64,000 nucleotides of DNA from Methylomicrobium agile (GTDB lineage: Bacteria; Pseudomonadota; Gammaproteobacteria; Methylococcales; Methylomonadaceae): the NCBI RefSeq assembly GCF_000733855.1, contig NZ_JPOJ01000001.1:3365001-3429000 (forward strand). Reading direction: 5' to 3'. Of this stretch, positions 35,111 to 45,180 are shown piece after piece; positions within the stretch are counted from its first letter, which is position 1; each line of letters starts with the position of its first letter. Both the position numbers and the translations under genes were made by a program. A model generated the notes under the pieces. That model did not search any database. It was given only the letters and a program-made list of their open reading frames with translations, and was not told where the DNA came from.

Positions 35111-35137
35111 TTAAGTTCAATCATAAAACAGCAATAA
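35111..35137 (+). promoter_or_regulatory. Possible sigma-28 promoter upstream of the chemoreceptor gene
   Basis: TTAAGTTC (35111-35118), an 11-base spacer, AGCAATAA (35130-35137). Matches six of eight and five of eight consensus positions with correct spacing. Starts four bases after the cheW2 stop. Confidence 0.4.
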
Positions 35138-35175
35138 ATAATAATTTCGCTAATTGGTAAGATAGAGGCATCAAA

Positions 35176-37476
35176 ATGGCATTATTACTCAGTAAAGCGG
35201 TGAAATCCCGCATTGACGAGGCAGTGAAAATCATCGATAAAATGAAGGATGGTGATTTTACTGGCGATATCGAAACAACGGGCAGTGATGTCGTCGCTCC
35301 TCTTATGAAGGCATTGAAAAATAGTCAGGTTACGCTTGAGCGTCGGATATTGGAAAGCCGTCGAGCTATGGACAGGAACGTCGAGCAGGCGGTCCATTTT
35401 CATAGAATGCAAACAGCTCTCGATACCGTGACCTCTTGCGTGATGATGGCCGACAAGGATCGCAATATCATTTATATGAATCCTGCGGTAATTCAAATGC
35501 TGAAAAATGCGGAGGCCGATCTTCGCAAGGTGTTTCCCGGTTTTGACACTCATCGCCTGATCGGCACAAATATGGATATTTTTCATAAAAATCCGGCGCA
35601 TCAGCAGCGGATTTTAGGCGAGTTAACGGGCATTCATAAGGCGCAGATTACCGTTGGCGCCCGTATTTTCAGTTTAACGGCCAGCCCTGTTATCGATGAG
35701 AATGGGAGTCGTCTAGGCTCTGTTGTCGAATGGGTAGACCATACCTCGGAAATGCTTTTCTTTAAGCAGATTGACGAAATTGTCCACAGTACCGTCAATG
35801 GCCTTTTATCGGTCCGGGCCAAACCGGAAGAACTGGAAGAGGGTGAACATAAAAAAATACTGGAAGGGATTAATAAGGTACTGGAAGCGCTGATTAATCC
35901 TATAACGATGACGGCTCGATATATTGGAGATATTTCTCAAGGCAATATCCCTGAGCGGATTACGGATGAGTATAAGGGAGATTTCAATACCCTCAAGAAA
36001 AATCTCAACGTCAGCATAGGTGTTCTCAACGGCCTTCTCACCTGTCAACAGCTCATGTCGGAGGAGCATGGCAATGGCAATATCGATTGGATGATCGACG
36101 TCGAGCGTTTCAACGGGGTCTATAAAACCGTCGTGCAGCGTATCAACGAAATGGTCAGTGGCCATATCGAGATGAATATGAAGGCGATGGAATGCATTAA
36201 GGAATTCGGCGAAGGTAATTTCGATGCGCCACTGGAAAAGTTTCCCGGTAAGAAAGGGTTTGTCAACGAAACGATCGAACAGGTGCGCGCCAATCTCAAG
36301 GCACTGATCGTGGATACCGATTCGCTGGTTCAAGCCACTTTGGAAGGGCGGTTGGATACTCGCGCCGACGTGTCTCGGCACCAGGGCGGCTATCAGCGCA
36401 TCGTTAAGGGAATTAATGACACGCTGGATGCTATCGTGGGGCCCATCAATGAAGTGGTCTGGGTAATGGGCGCGCTGGCAAAAAGGGATTTGACTGAAAA
36501 AATTACGACAAATTACCAGGGTACTTTTGCCAGGTTATGCGATAACGTCAATGTCTCGGTAGATAATCTGGCTCAGGCTGTCTTGACCATCAGAGAGGCT
36601 ACCGATTCAATTCATACGGCGGCAAAGGAAATTTCCGCCGGTAATGCCGACTTGTCGCATCGCACGGAACAGCAGGCTGCCAGTCTTGAAGAAACGGCTT
36701 CCAGCATGGAGGAGCTTGCTTCCACGGTAAAACAAAATGCCGAGAATGCCAAGCAGGCGAACCAAATGGCGCTGTCGGCCGCAGACGTCGCCGTTAAAGG
36801 CGGCGGTGTCGTGCAGCAAGTGGTCGATACGATGCATGCGATCAACGAAAGCTCCCGTAAGATTGTCGACATCATCAGCGTGATCGACGGGATTGCTTTA
36901 CAGACCAATATATTGGCGCTCAATGCCGCGGTGGAGGCGGCACGCGCCGGTGAACAAGGCCGCGGATTTGCCGTCGTGGCCAGTGAGGTACGTAATCTGG
37001 CTCAGCGTTCGGCGGCAGCTGCAAAGGAAATCAAAGCGTTGATCAGCGATTCGGTGGAAAAGGTCGAAGATGGTAGCCAGCAGGTGCTCGAAGCGGGCAA
37101 AACAATGGATGAGATTGTTTCCTCGGTGAAGCGGGTGACCGATATCATGTCGCAAATTGCCTCTGCGTCCGTAGAACAAAGCTCCGGTATCGAACAGGTG
37201 AATACCGCAGTAGCCCAGATGGATGAAGCGACTCAGCAGAACGCGGCGCTTGTCGAACAAGCCGCAGCGGCTGCGGAGTCATTGGAGGAGCAGTCGTTAA
37301 CGCTATCGGAAACGGTGAGTCAATTCCGCCTCGACACTTCATCCGCAAGCCGATTTACCCCTTCCTCGCCGCGTCCTGCGGCGAGTTTGTCATCCGCTTA
37401 TAAACCTTCGGCCCGGTTAACTGCCGGCAGCGTCAAGTTGAATCAAACCCATGCCGATGAGTGGACGGAATTTTAG
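35176..37476 (+). CDS. Soluble PAS/HAMP methyl-accepting chemotaxis protein
   Basis: A 766-aa chemoreceptor without any evident transmembrane helix, so probably cytoplasmic. A short helical start is followed by a PAS-like domain (about 76-195: [25 protein letters not shown]), then a long region with HAMP-like repeats (about 225-440, e.g. [52 protein letters not shown]). The signalling domain covers about 455-715 with the hairpin tip [34 protein letters not shown]. The last five residues EWTEF form an xWxxF pentapeptide that tethers CheR. Cytoplasmic receptors sense redox or energy state through PAS cofactors; the ligand here is unknown. Next to cheW2, cheR and cheD2. Confidence 0.93.
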   Translation: MALLLSKAVKSRIDEAVKIIDKMKDGDFTGDIETTGSDVVAPLMKALKNSQVTLERRILESRRAMDRNVEQAVHFHRMQTALDTVTSCVMMADKDRNIIYMNPAVIQMLKNAEADLRKVFPGFDTHRLIGTNMDIFHKNPAHQQRILGELTGIHKAQITVGARIFSLTASPVIDENGSRLGSVVEWVDHTSEMLFFKQIDEIVHSTVNGLLSVRAKPEELEEGEHKKILEGINKVLEALINPITMTARYIGDISQGNIPERITDEYKGDFNTLKKNLNVSIGVLNGLLTCQQLMSEEHGNGNIDWMIDVERFNGVYKTVVQRINEMVSGHIEMNMKAMECIKEFGEGNFDAPLEKFPGKKGFVNETIEQVRANLKALIVDTDSLVQATLEGRLDTRADVSRHQGGYQRIVKGINDTLDAIVGPINEVVWVMGALAKRDLTEKITTNYQGTFARLCDNVNVSVDNLAQAVLTIREATDSIHTAAKEISAGNADLSHRTEQQAASLEETASSMEELASTVKQNAENAKQANQMALSAADVAVKGGGVVQQVVDTMHAINESSRKIVDIISVIDGIALQTNILALNAAVEAARAGEQGRGFAVVASEVRNLAQRSAAAAKEIKALISDSVEKVEDGSQQVLEAGKTMDEIVSSVKRVTDIMSQIASASVEQSSGIEQVNTAVAQMDEATQQNAALVEQAAAAAESLEEQSLTLSETVSQFRLDTSSASRFTPSSPRPAASLSSAYKPSARLTAGSVKLNQTHADEWTEF

Positions 37477-37540
37477 CCGAGAAGCATCGCATCGGGCGCT
37501 ATACATTGACTGAAGGTTCTAATTTTTATCTATCGATGCC

Positions 37541-37565
37541 GAGGGACGGTTTTAAACCGCCCCTC
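37541..37565 (+). terminator. Possible terminator hairpin after the chemoreceptor gene
   Basis: GAGGGACGGTTT pairs with AAACCGCCCCTC around a short centre. No T-run follows, so it is a weak terminator candidate. Confidence 0.35.
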
Positions 37566-37659
37566 CTGTCTGGGTTCAGCCATTCATAGGGCAAGATCAT
37601 TTCCGAAGCCTGTACGGGTTAAATAATGCAACTTCATTTTCAGTCAGGATCAGAGCAAG

Positions 37660-38538
37660 ATGAGCAAACAAGAGCAAAAGGAGTTTTTATACACAAAGGA
37701 AGATTTTGAACGGATTCGGACCATCCTTTATCAGCACAGCGGCATCAAGCTCAACGATAGCAAACAGGAAATGGTCTACACGCGGCTAGGGCGCCGATTG
37801 CGGGCTACCGGTTTAAAAACCTTCAAAGAATACCTGATCAGGGTGGAACGGGATCAAGGCGAGGAGTGGGAAGCCTTCATTAACTCGCTCACGACCAATC
37901 TTACGGCGTTTTACCGTGAACCCCATCATTTTCCGATTCTCAAGGAACATGTGCTGAGCCTGTCAAAGCGGCCCATCCGTTTGTGGTGCTCGGCCTCGTC
38001 GACCGGAGAGGAGCCTTATACCATGGCCATGACCGTGGTGGAAGCTTTCGGCGCCTTTAATCCTCCCGTGGAGATTATCGCCACCGACATTGATACGAAC
38101 GTCTTGAGTAAGGCCGAAGCCGGCATCTATCCAATAGAACGGGTGGAAAAGCTGCCCAGGGAAACGCTCAAGCGCTTCTTCCTGAAAGGCTCTGGAAATA
38201 ATGACGGGTATGTTCAGGTACGGAAAGAACTGCGCGACTTGGTCAGTTTCAGAAGGCTTAATTTGCTGGATGAACATTGGCCTATCGGGGGAGGCTTCGA
38301 TGCTATTTTCTGCCGTAATGTCATGATTTATTTCGATAAGCCAACCCAATACAAAATTCTCAAACGCTTCGCCCCAAAACTGGAAGCAAACGGACTGCTG
38401 TTCGCCGGTCATTCGGAAAGCCTGCATCACGCGGCGGATATCTTCAAATTGCGAGGCAAGACCGTTTACGAACTTGCCTCGTCTGTGCGTCATTCAAAGG
38501 CTGCATTGCCGTCAAACCCTCTTCATAATTCAATTTAA
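37660..38538 (+). CDS. cheR: Chemotaxis methyltransferase CheR
   Basis: A 292-aa protein with a helical N-domain (ERIRTILYQHSGIKLNDSKQEMVYTRLGRRLRATGLKTFKEY) and a SAM-binding domain with LWCSASSTGEEPYTMAM and CRNVMIYFD. It methylates glutamates of chemoreceptors; the receptor's EWTEF tail would bind it. cheD2 follows six bases after the stop. Confidence 0.97.
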   Translation: MSKQEQKEFLYTKEDFERIRTILYQHSGIKLNDSKQEMVYTRLGRRLRATGLKTFKEYLIRVERDQGEEWEAFINSLTTNLTAFYREPHHFPILKEHVLSLSKRPIRLWCSASSTGEEPYTMAMTVVEAFGAFNPPVEIIATDIDTNVLSKAEAGIYPIERVEKLPRETLKRFFLKGSGNNDGYVQVRKELRDLVSFRRLNLLDEHWPIGGGFDAIFCRNVMIYFDKPTQYKILKRFAPKLEANGLLFAGHSESLHHAADIFKLRGKTVYELASSVRHSKAALPSNPLHNSI

Positions 38539-38544
38539 GGATTC

Positions 38545-39132
38545 ATGTCCGAATTTTTTTCAGACGACGAGGTACCGGCTCCCAATTTTTATTATGACAA
38601 TTATTTTGATATTGATGCGGTCAAGATTGTACCCGGCGAATATTATGTCACTGCTCGCCCCATCCTGATCGTAACCGTATTGGGATCGTGCGTAGCGGTC
38701 TGCGTTCGCGACCGGGAAAGCGGTATCGGCGGAATGCATCATTTCATGTTGCCGCCTCGGAGAAAGGACGGAGAGTCGGGTTACGATTCGACTGATTACG
38801 GCAACCGTGCCATGGAGGTTCTGATCGATCATCTGCTCGGGATGGGCGCGCGCTATGAAAATCTTGAAGCCAAATTGTTCGGCGGCGGCGATCCATTCAG
38901 AAACGACAGGCTGGATAACCTGGGGCGGCGTACCGCCGACTTTATACGCAGCTACCTGAAGCTCAAAGCGATACCCATCGTCGCCGAAGATTTATATGAT
39001 CGCTATCCGCGTAAAATCTATTTTTTTCCGGAGCAGGGCAAAGTCATGGTCAAGAAACTGATAAGGCTCCATAACGCCACTCTTATCCAGCGCGAGGAAG
39101 CATACGTTAATCGCCTGTTGCATGGAGAATGA
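38545..39132 (+). CDS. cheD: Chemoreceptor deamidase CheD (copy 2)
   Basis: A 195-aa CheD. Catalytic residues T44, C49 (VTVLGSCVAVCVRD) and H66 (GGMHHFMLP) match the family spacing. Shares KIVPGEYYVT and the GGGDPF-type core with CheD1, but the C-terminus ends RLLHGE and lacks the ELF tail of CheD1. Coupled to cheR and probably specialised for the same receptor set. Two full-length CheD proteins in one cluster is uncommon. Confidence 0.93.
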   Translation: MSEFFSDDEVPAPNFYYDNYFDIDAVKIVPGEYYVTARPILIVTVLGSCVAVCVRDRESGIGGMHHFMLPPRRKDGESGYDSTDYGNRAMEVLIDHLLGMGARYENLEAKLFGGGDPFRNDRLDNLGRRTADFIRSYLKLKAIPIVAEDLYDRYPRKIYFFPEQGKVMVKKLIRLHNATLIQREEAYVNRLLHGE

Positions 39133-39164
39133 GACCGGGGAGTGCAATGAACTCGCTCAGGCGA

Positions 39165-39182
39165 CGCCTTTTTAAAAAGGCG
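39165..39182. terminator. Perfect 18-bp palindrome after cheD2
   Basis: CGCCTTTTTAAAAAGGCG, followed by GCCTTATTTT. Probably a transcription end between cheD2 and fleQ; without a loop it could also be a protein-binding site. A TATAAT at 39263-39268 is the only promoter-like motif seen before fleQ. Confidence 0.4.
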
Positions 39183-39387
39183 GCCTTATTTTCTATCGCA
39201 TTTTCTTTCGCGAACGGTGCCGGTCTTTTTTCTGTTCAATATGAATGATGATCTTATCCGGCTATAATTAAAAGTCTTGCCTGGCAATAGGCCACTTCGT
39301 CCGCTGCTGTAGCCGAGTTATTTATGATTCGGAGTTTGTGATAGATGGCTTCTCTGAGGGTTTATACTTGAGTACGAGTGTGGAAAT

Positions 39388-40860
39388 ATGGTTTTGCCGA
39401 GAATTTTAGTCATCGACAATAACGCGACAAGATCCCAGCAGCTTGAAGTCATCTTTACATTTATGGAATATCAGGCAGTTTTTGCCGATGCTTCCGATTA
39501 TGGGCCGATTACCGGACAGATCGAACAATACGCGGGTATTTTTGTTGGCGATGTCGATTCGCAGAAACGTGCGCTTGCGATCAAGGATATCGCGGCCCAG
39601 GCGGGAAAAATACCGCTTATTCTCCTAGTGGACAAAGGGGCCGTTGACGAGGTTCCGTCTGCGATCGACAAAATGGTCCATCAGATATTGGAATGGCCCA
39701 TTACGCACGCCGGCTTAAAGCGCGTCACTGACAAGCTCTTTACCGCTTTCTGGCAGGAAATCGGGCTCAACAATCCCCACTCGGACCGTAGAGCCTACGA
39801 TCGCCGTTCGTCATCGGTTGCGCGGTTGCAGGGCAATAGTCCGGCGATCGTCAATGTTCGAAAACTCATCGATCAGGTTGCGGATTCGGATGCCACTGTT
39901 TTGATTCTTGGCGAATCGGGAACCGGCAAAGAAGTCATCGCCCGGTCATTGCACGACGCTTCCCTTCGAAGATCAAAGCCGTTCGTGCCGATTAATTGCG
40001 GTGCGATCCCCGGCGAATTGTTGGAAAGCGAGCTGTTTGGCCATGAGAAAGGGGCTTTTACAGGCGCCTTGAATGCCAGGGTGGGGCGCTTCGAACTGGC
40101 GGAGGGCGGCACGCTTTTTCTGGACGAAATCGGCGATATGCCCCTGGCGATGCAAGTCAAGTTGCTGAGAGTCCTGCAGGAACGGACATTCGAGCGGGTG
40201 GGCAGCAGCAAGGCCATACATTGTGATGTCAGGATTATTGCCGCTACGCATCGGCACCTTGAGAACCAGATCAAAGAAAACCGTTTTAGGGAAGATTTGT
40301 ACTATCGCCTGAACGTCTTTCCTATCGAAGTTCCTTCATTAAGGCATCGCCCGGAGGATATTCCTCTCTTAGTCAAGGACATCACCGGCAGAATGGAAGC
40401 TTCAAACCGGGGCACGGTCAGATTGAGCAATGCGTGCATGGCGGCATTGATGCGGTATGAATGGCCCGGTAATGTCCGCGAGTTGGCGAACCTGATCGAG
40501 CGGCTGGCTATTATTTATCCCGGGGCAGTGGTTAATGCCGCCGACCTGCCGGAAAAATTTCAGCGTTTTGCCGATCTCTCGGGCGCAGTCGTGGCCGATC
40601 CGGAAGAAGTAGAGGAAAGCGGCGAATTGGCGGAGCCTACGGAAGCGGATAAGGTTTTGGAAAATGTCATGAAAGGCGAGGGCGTGTCTTTGCCCGAGCA
40701 AGGTATCGATCTCAAAAAATATCTGGATACGATGGAAAGCCATTTGATTCGTCAAGCGCTGGAAGAAAGCAATGGCATTGTGGCGCACGCGGCCAAGCGG
40801 TTGAATCTTCGCCGTACTACGCTCGTTGAAAAGTTACGCAAGCTGGACTTGCAGTTTTAA
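39388..40860 (+). CDS. fleQ: Sigma-54-dependent flagellar master regulator FleQ
   Basis: A 490-aa enhancer-binding protein. The N-terminal FleQ-type degenerate receiver covers about 1-120. The AAA+ domain has Walker A G175-K181 (GESGTGKE), the sigma-54 contact loop G222-A227 (GAFTGA) and Walker B in LFLDEIGD. The C-terminal Fis-type HTH covers about 455-490 ([24 protein letters not shown]). In Pseudomonas FleQ activates sigma-54 flagellar promoters, binds c-di-GMP and is restrained by FleN (FlhG here). Sits just upstream of fliE, whose sigma-54 promoter has a FleQ-box-like palindrome. Two GGDEF proteins nearby could supply c-di-GMP (inference). Confidence 0.95.
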   Translation: MVLPRILVIDNNATRSQQLEVIFTFMEYQAVFADASDYGPITGQIEQYAGIFVGDVDSQKRALAIKDIAAQAGKIPLILLVDKGAVDEVPSAIDKMVHQILEWPITHAGLKRVTDKLFTAFWQEIGLNNPHSDRRAYDRRSSSVARLQGNSPAIVNVRKLIDQVADSDATVLILGESGTGKEVIARSLHDASLRRSKPFVPINCGAIPGELLESELFGHEKGAFTGALNARVGRFELAEGGTLFLDEIGDMPLAMQVKLLRVLQERTFERVGSSKAIHCDVRIIAATHRHLENQIKENRFREDLYYRLNVFPIEVPSLRHRPEDIPLLVKDITGRMEASNRGTVRLSNACMAALMRYEWPGNVRELANLIERLAIIYPGAVVNAADLPEKFQRFADLSGAVVADPEEVEESGELAEPTEADKVLENVMKGEGVSLPEQGIDLKKYLDTMESHLIRQALEESNGIVAHAAKRLNLRRTTLVEKLRKLDLQF

Positions 40861-41043
40861 GCTGTTTCCGGGCTCGTTTCTCGAACCGGGGCGGATCCTG
40901 AGTCTCGATTCCCTTCTCCCGCTTTCCTCCCTGCGGCTGGGTTGCAACGGCAACCGAGCGATGCATTGGCAAGCGCGCATTCTTTTTTCTTTCCCGCTTT
41001 GTTTGCAGAGTTTGTGTGCGCTCGATTTACAAAAGCGGCTTTT

Positions 41044-41057
41044 GTCAAAATTTTGAC
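41044..41057. promoter_or_regulatory. FleQ-box-like palindrome upstream of fliE
   Basis: GTCAAAATTTTGAC, a perfect 14-bp palindrome with the GTCA...TGAC ends of the Pseudomonas FleQ box (GTCAnTAAATTGAC). Located 191 bases upstream of the -24 element, a normal enhancer distance for a sigma-54 activator. Confidence 0.5.
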
Positions 41058-41234
41058 GATGGCAGGAAATGCAGTGGTACTCCGGGTAGGCGCCATCCCT
41101 TTTAATCGCCATGCGGCAACGGCCCGAAAGATATGCGTTGGCATTCACTTGACGGATTTAATTGGGAAATATCGGATAACGCACCGAAAGCCGGCTGCCG
41201 TTCCTCGGCGTAGAGCAGAGAGATGTAGCAGAAT

Positions 41235-41250
41235 TGGCATCAATCATGCA
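41235..41250 (+). promoter_or_regulatory. Sigma-54 promoter of the fliE operon
   Basis: TGGCATCAATCATGCA fits TGGCACGN4TTGCA with exact GG-GC spacing of 12. Transcription would start near 41260, giving a leader of about 75 bases before the fliE ATG. Confidence 0.85.
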
Positions 41251-41336
41251 TAAAGTTAGGGCGGTGAAATTAAATTGTCCGGGCATCGGACTTTTCTCCT
41301 TTGTCAGCCGGTGCCGATAAATCGATAGGAAATGCC

Positions 41337-41654
41337 ATGAACGATATGAACATAAACCGTATGTTGGCCGAGATGCGGGCAATGTCTCTCGAAGCCGGAA
41401 ATCGAGTGCAGGAAACAGGCAACGGCGGTAACACGGATTTTTCGGCATTGCTGAGGCAGACCATTGATTCCGTCAACGCCTCCCAACAAACCGCGCGCAC
41501 CATGGCGGAGACGTTCGAAACCGGAGAGTCCGGCGCCAGTCTGGCGGAAGTCATGCTGGCTTCGCAAAAGGCGAGCGTTTCGTTTCAAGCCATGCTGCAG
41601 GTCAGAAACAAACTTGTGGACGCCTATAAAGACGTAATGAACATGCCGATATAA
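41337..41654 (+). CDS. fliE: Flagellar hook-basal body protein FliE
   Basis: A 105-aa protein with the FliE C-terminal pattern (GASLAEVMLASQKASVSFQAMLQVRNKLVDAYKDVMNMPI). It joins the MS ring to the rod and is the first export substrate. Start at ATG 41337; the TTG at 41301 is less likely. First gene of fliEFGHIJK, driven by the sigma-54 promoter at 41235. Confidence 0.95.
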   Translation: MNDMNINRMLAEMRAMSLEAGNRVQETGNGGNTDFSALLRQTIDSVNASQQTARTMAETFETGESGASLAEVMLASQKASVSFQAMLQVRNKLVDAYKDVMNMPI

Positions 41655-41678
41655 TTCATGCGGCAAAGCGACTGAAAA

Positions 41679-43457
41679 ATGAGCGTGCAAAACGGTAATA
41701 ATTTAATGAATGCCGGGACTCAAGATCTAACGAACGCCGGTGTTCAAGGCGCGTTGGCGGTAACGGGCAATGCCCATCCTGTCATGCAAGGTCTGGCCGG
41801 GCTGCCGCTAACGCGTCAGATCGGTTTGATGCTCGGGCTGGCGCTCAGCGTGGCAGTGGGCGTTGCGGTCGTGCTCTGGTCGCAAGCACCTTCTTACGGC
41901 TTATTGTTTTCGGAAGTCGGCGATAAGGATGCTTCTGAAATTCTGGAAATTCTTGAGTCGGAAGGCGTCAAGTACCGGGTAGAGTCCGGATCCGGAGCGA
42001 TCATGGTGCCGGCCGATAAAGTTCATGAGCTAAAGCTCAAGCTGGCGTCTCAGGGACTGCCCAAAAGCAAGAGTCTGGGCTACGATTTACTGGATAAGGA
42101 CCCCGGCTTCGGAACGAGCAAGAGTGTCGAGGCGCTCCGCTTTCAACGGGCTCTCGAAGGCGAAATCGCGCAAACCGTCATGTCGATCCAGAATGTAAAA
42201 TCGGCGAGAGTATTATTGGCAATGCCTCAGCAGTCGGTGTTCGTCAGAGACCGTAAAAAACCGAGCGCTTCGGTCATGGTCAATCTGTACCAAGGCAGAT
42301 CGCTGGATAAAGAGCAAATTCAATCGATCGTCCATTTGGTGGCCTCCAGCGTTCCATTGCTTGAAGCGGAGCAAGTGACGGTCGTGGATCAGAAAGGGCA
42401 GTTATTGAACAGCAAGGATTCGTCGTCGGAAGTTTATCTCGCCTCCAGGCAGTTGGAATACAAAAAAAATATCGAAGAGCATCTGATGGAACGGATAGCC
42501 AATATTTTGACGCCTCTGGTCGGTTCCAACGGCATGCGCGTCCAGCTTTCCGCAGATGTCGATTTCACGCAAACCGAAAAAACGCAGGAAATGTTCAACC
42601 CGGACGGTTCGGTCTTGAGAAGCGAACAAGCGGCGGAAGAAAAGAATACGCTGTCCGCGGTTCAAGGGGTGCCGGGGGCGTTATCCAACCAGCCGACGCC
42701 GGCGGGCACTGCGCCGGAAAAAGTGACGGCAGCGGATTCCCAAAAGAATGCGGCGAATACGGAAAACGGCTCCTTTTCCAAAAGCACCACCAGAAACTTC
42801 GAATTGGACAAGACCATTACCCATACCCGCATGGGAACCGGCGCTATCAGCCGCCTGACTGTCGCCGTGGTGGTGGACGACCGCCATACGGTGGGAAAGG
42901 ATGGCAAAGCCGCCAATCAACCCTATACCGCCGACGATATTAACCGGCTCGGCGATTTGGTAAAGCAGACCGTGGGCTACGACAGTAAACGGGGAGATCA
43001 GGTGACGGTAACCAACGTCTCCTTCAATCCGAATGAAGAAATGGAAAGCCTGCCGGAAATTCCGGTTTGGGAACAAGTCTGGTTTGCGGAACTGATGAAG
43101 CAGCTGATTGCCGCGGCAACTATCCTGCTGCTGCTGTTCGGCGTATTGCGTCCCGCCGTGCGCGGACTTATAGGCCGCGTCGATGACAAAAAGGAGCCGG
43201 ACAAGGCGGAGGCCGCGGCCGCGGCAAACAATGCTTCGGTGGACGGGAATCCTCCGGCCGATAAAGCCGTTCCCGAAGCCGTGCCGGCTGACGATCGAAG
43301 AGCGGAACATGCTGCGCTGGCGTCTGCCAGGGATGAGTTCTCGCTGTTGTCGGCGCCGCAGAGTTACGAAAGGCATATGGAATATGTGCAGAGGTTAGTG
43401 GATGAAAATCCGAAATTAGTGGTGCAAACGATTAAGGCGTGGATCAAAGATGAGTAG
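41679..43457 (+). CDS. fliF: Flagellar MS-ring protein FliF
   Basis: A 592-aa protein with two transmembrane helices (IGLMLGLALSVAVGVAVVLWSQ near 55; LIAAATILLLLFGVLRPAVRGLI near 475) flanking the periplasmic ring-building motifs (YGLLFSEVGDKDASEILEILE; LGYDLLDKDPGFGTSKSVEALRFQRALEGE). The C-terminal cytoplasmic peptide (ERHMEYVQRLVDENPKLVVQTIKAWIK) binds FliG. Overlaps fliG by eight bases. Confidence 0.98.
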   Translation: MSVQNGNNLMNAGTQDLTNAGVQGALAVTGNAHPVMQGLAGLPLTRQIGLMLGLALSVAVGVAVVLWSQAPSYGLLFSEVGDKDASEILEILESEGVKYRVESGSGAIMVPADKVHELKLKLASQGLPKSKSLGYDLLDKDPGFGTSKSVEALRFQRALEGEIAQTVMSIQNVKSARVLLAMPQQSVFVRDRKKPSASVMVNLYQGRSLDKEQIQSIVHLVASSVPLLEAEQVTVVDQKGQLLNSKDSSSEVYLASRQLEYKKNIEEHLMERIANILTPLVGSNGMRVQLSADVDFTQTEKTQEMFNPDGSVLRSEQAAEEKNTLSAVQGVPGALSNQPTPAGTAPEKVTAADSQKNAANTENGSFSKSTTRNFELDKTITHTRMGTGAISRLTVAVVVDDRHTVGKDGKAANQPYTADDINRLGDLVKQTVGYDSKRGDQVTVTNVSFNPNEEMESLPEIPVWEQVWFAELMKQLIAAATILLLLFGVLRPAVRGLIGRVDDKKEPDKAEAAAAANNASVDGNPPADKAVPEAVPADDRRAEHAALASARDEFSLLSAPQSYERHMEYVQRLVDENPKLVVQTIKAWIKDE

Positions 43458-44457
43458 TCCCGAAGGCACTTTAACCGGCGTTGAACGCGCTTCCTTGCTG
43501 CTTTTTGCGTTGGGGCAAAAAAGGGCCGGCGAGATTATGAAATACCTGGAACCCAGGGAAGTAGAGTTGATCGGCGCCAACATGGTGTCGCTGAAAGGCA
43601 TCTCACCGGAAATGGTGGATGCCGTGCTGGACGAATTTGTCGTTACCGTCAAAAAACAGACCGCCTTGGGGGTTGATTCGGAAGATTATATTCGAAGCGT
43701 CCTGACGCATGCTTTGGGTCCCGAAAAAGCGGAAATCATTATCGACAGAATATTGATCGGAGGCCGGTCGAAAGGCATTAACCAATTGAAATGGATGGAT
43801 ACGCGCTCGATAGCGGATCTGGTGCGCGGAGAACATCCCCAGATCGTCGCCAATATTCTGTCTTTGCTCGATGGCCAGCGGGCGGCGGATGTGATCATGT
43901 CCTTACCCGAAGAAGTGCGCCCGAACCTGCTGATGCGCATTGCCTCGCTGGAAGGCGTGCCGCTTGCCGCCTTGCGCGAACTGGATGAAATCATGGAAGA
44001 GCAATTGGAGGGCAACGAAAACATCAAATCTTCCTTTGTCGGCGGAGTCAATGTCGCTGCCAATATTTTGAATCACATGGATAGCCCCGTCAGTACCCTG
44101 TTGCTGGAGGAAATATCGGGAAGCAGTTCCGAATTGGCGCAAAAGATCCAGGATAAGATGTTTATTTTCGAAGATCTTGTCAATCTGGACGACAGGGGCA
44201 TGCAAACGTTTCTACGCGAGGTGGCGGCGGACCGGCTGCTGCTGGCATTGCGCGGCGTCAGCGAAATACTGAAGAATAAAATCTTCAGCAATCTGTCCAA
44301 GCGCGCGGCGGATATGCTGCGCGATGACCTGGAAGCGGCGCCGCCTGCCAAATTGAGCGAAGTGGAGCAGGCGCAGAAAGAAATCTTGTTGATCGTCAGA
44401 AGCCTGGCCGAGTCGGGTGCGATTACATTCGGAGGCGGCGATGACAAACTCATCTAA
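43450..44457 (+). CDS. fliG: Flagellar motor switch protein FliG
   Basis: A 335-aa C-ring protein with the three FliG domains. The EHPQIVANILSLLDGQRAADVI motif is in the middle domain. The C-terminal torque helix has the expected charged residues (LDDRGMQTFLREVAADRLLLALRGVSEILKNKIFSNLSKRAADMLRDDLE). Normal length. Stator genes (motA/B) are not in this window. Confidence 0.98.
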   Translation: MSSPEGTLTGVERASLLLFALGQKRAGEIMKYLEPREVELIGANMVSLKGISPEMVDAVLDEFVVTVKKQTALGVDSEDYIRSVLTHALGPEKAEIIIDRILIGGRSKGINQLKWMDTRSIADLVRGEHPQIVANILSLLDGQRAADVIMSLPEEVRPNLLMRIASLEGVPLAALRELDEIMEEQLEGNENIKSSFVGGVNVAANILNHMDSPVSTLLLEEISGSSSELAQKIQDKMFIFEDLVNLDDRGMQTFLREVAADRLLLALRGVSEILKNKIFSNLSKRAADMLRDDLEAAPPAKLSEVEQAQKEILLIVRSLAESGAITFGGGDDKLI

Positions 44458-45175
44458 AACGTCCGGATTTTCCCTGCCGGAAACGGAAACGTTCGAATTA
44501 TGGAATCTGCCGGAAGTTTCGACTCCGGGTACGCGGGAGAAAGCCGAAGCGTCGGTTCTTGTTCCCGGCCGAACGCCGAAGTTGACGGTTGAGGAGATCG
44601 AAGCGGTTCAAAAGCAGGCGTATGAGGAAGCTTTTGCGCAAGGGAAACAGGACGGCTTTCGGCAGGGCTTCGATGAAGGCGTAAAAAAAGGCTTCGATGA
44701 GGGACTCACCGAAGGCATAAAAAAAGGCTATGATGAAAATCAGCACTTATTGCAGGAGCAGGCCGCGGAGTTTGCCCGGCTGATGGAGTCCTTGAGCGAA
44801 CCGTTCAAAGTACTCGACGATGAAGTGGAAAAGGAGCTGGTCAAATTGGCGATCGCTATCGCCACCCAAATCATACGCAGGGAAATCAAAATGGACCCCG
44901 GGCAGATCATTGCCGCTGTCAAAGAATCGATCAAGATACTGCCGCTGTCTTCTCAGAAAATCTATTTGCATCTGCATCCGGACGACGCGGAATTGGTGCG
45001 CTCCGTACTGGCTCCGACGGAGCTGTCTCCCCCCTGGAATTTGATCGAGGATCCGTTGATTACCCGCGGCGGCTGCAAAGTCGATACCGAAGTTTCGCAT
45101 ATCGACGCTTCGATGGAAAATCGTTTGGCGTCCGTGATTTCGACGCTGTTCGGCGGCGAGCGGCAGGGGGATTGA
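44441..45175 (+). CDS. fliH: Flagellar export ATPase regulator FliH
   Basis: A 244-aa protein. Between about residues 60 and 100 there is a run of GxxxG-type repeats (FRQGFDEGVKKGFDEGLTEGIKKG) characteristic of FliH. The C-terminal part (ELVKLAIAIATQIIRREIKMDPG...LHPDDAELV) resembles the stalk of V-type ATPases. Start at ATG 44441, overlapping fliG by 17 bases; the longer frame from 44417 runs inside fliG. It binds FliI and FliN. Confidence 0.95.
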   Translation: MTNSSKTSGFSLPETETFELWNLPEVSTPGTREKAEASVLVPGRTPKLTVEEIEAVQKQAYEEAFAQGKQDGFRQGFDEGVKKGFDEGLTEGIKKGYDENQHLLQEQAAEFARLMESLSEPFKVLDDEVEKELVKLAIAIATQIIRREIKMDPGQIIAAVKESIKILPLSSQKIYLHLHPDDAELVRSVLAPTELSPPWNLIEDPLITRGGCKVDTEVSHIDASMENRLASVISTLFGGERQGD

Positions 45176-45180
45176 AGCCG

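Larger units (their letters stand above)
40861..41336. other. fleQ-fliE intergenic regulatory region
   Basis: 476 bases without a gene. Contains an ACAAAAG-CGG-CTTTTGT hairpin (41029-41045) running into the GTCAAAATTTTGAC palindrome, and the fliE sigma-54 promoter 180 bases further on; both regulatory sites are listed separately. Confidence 0.6.
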
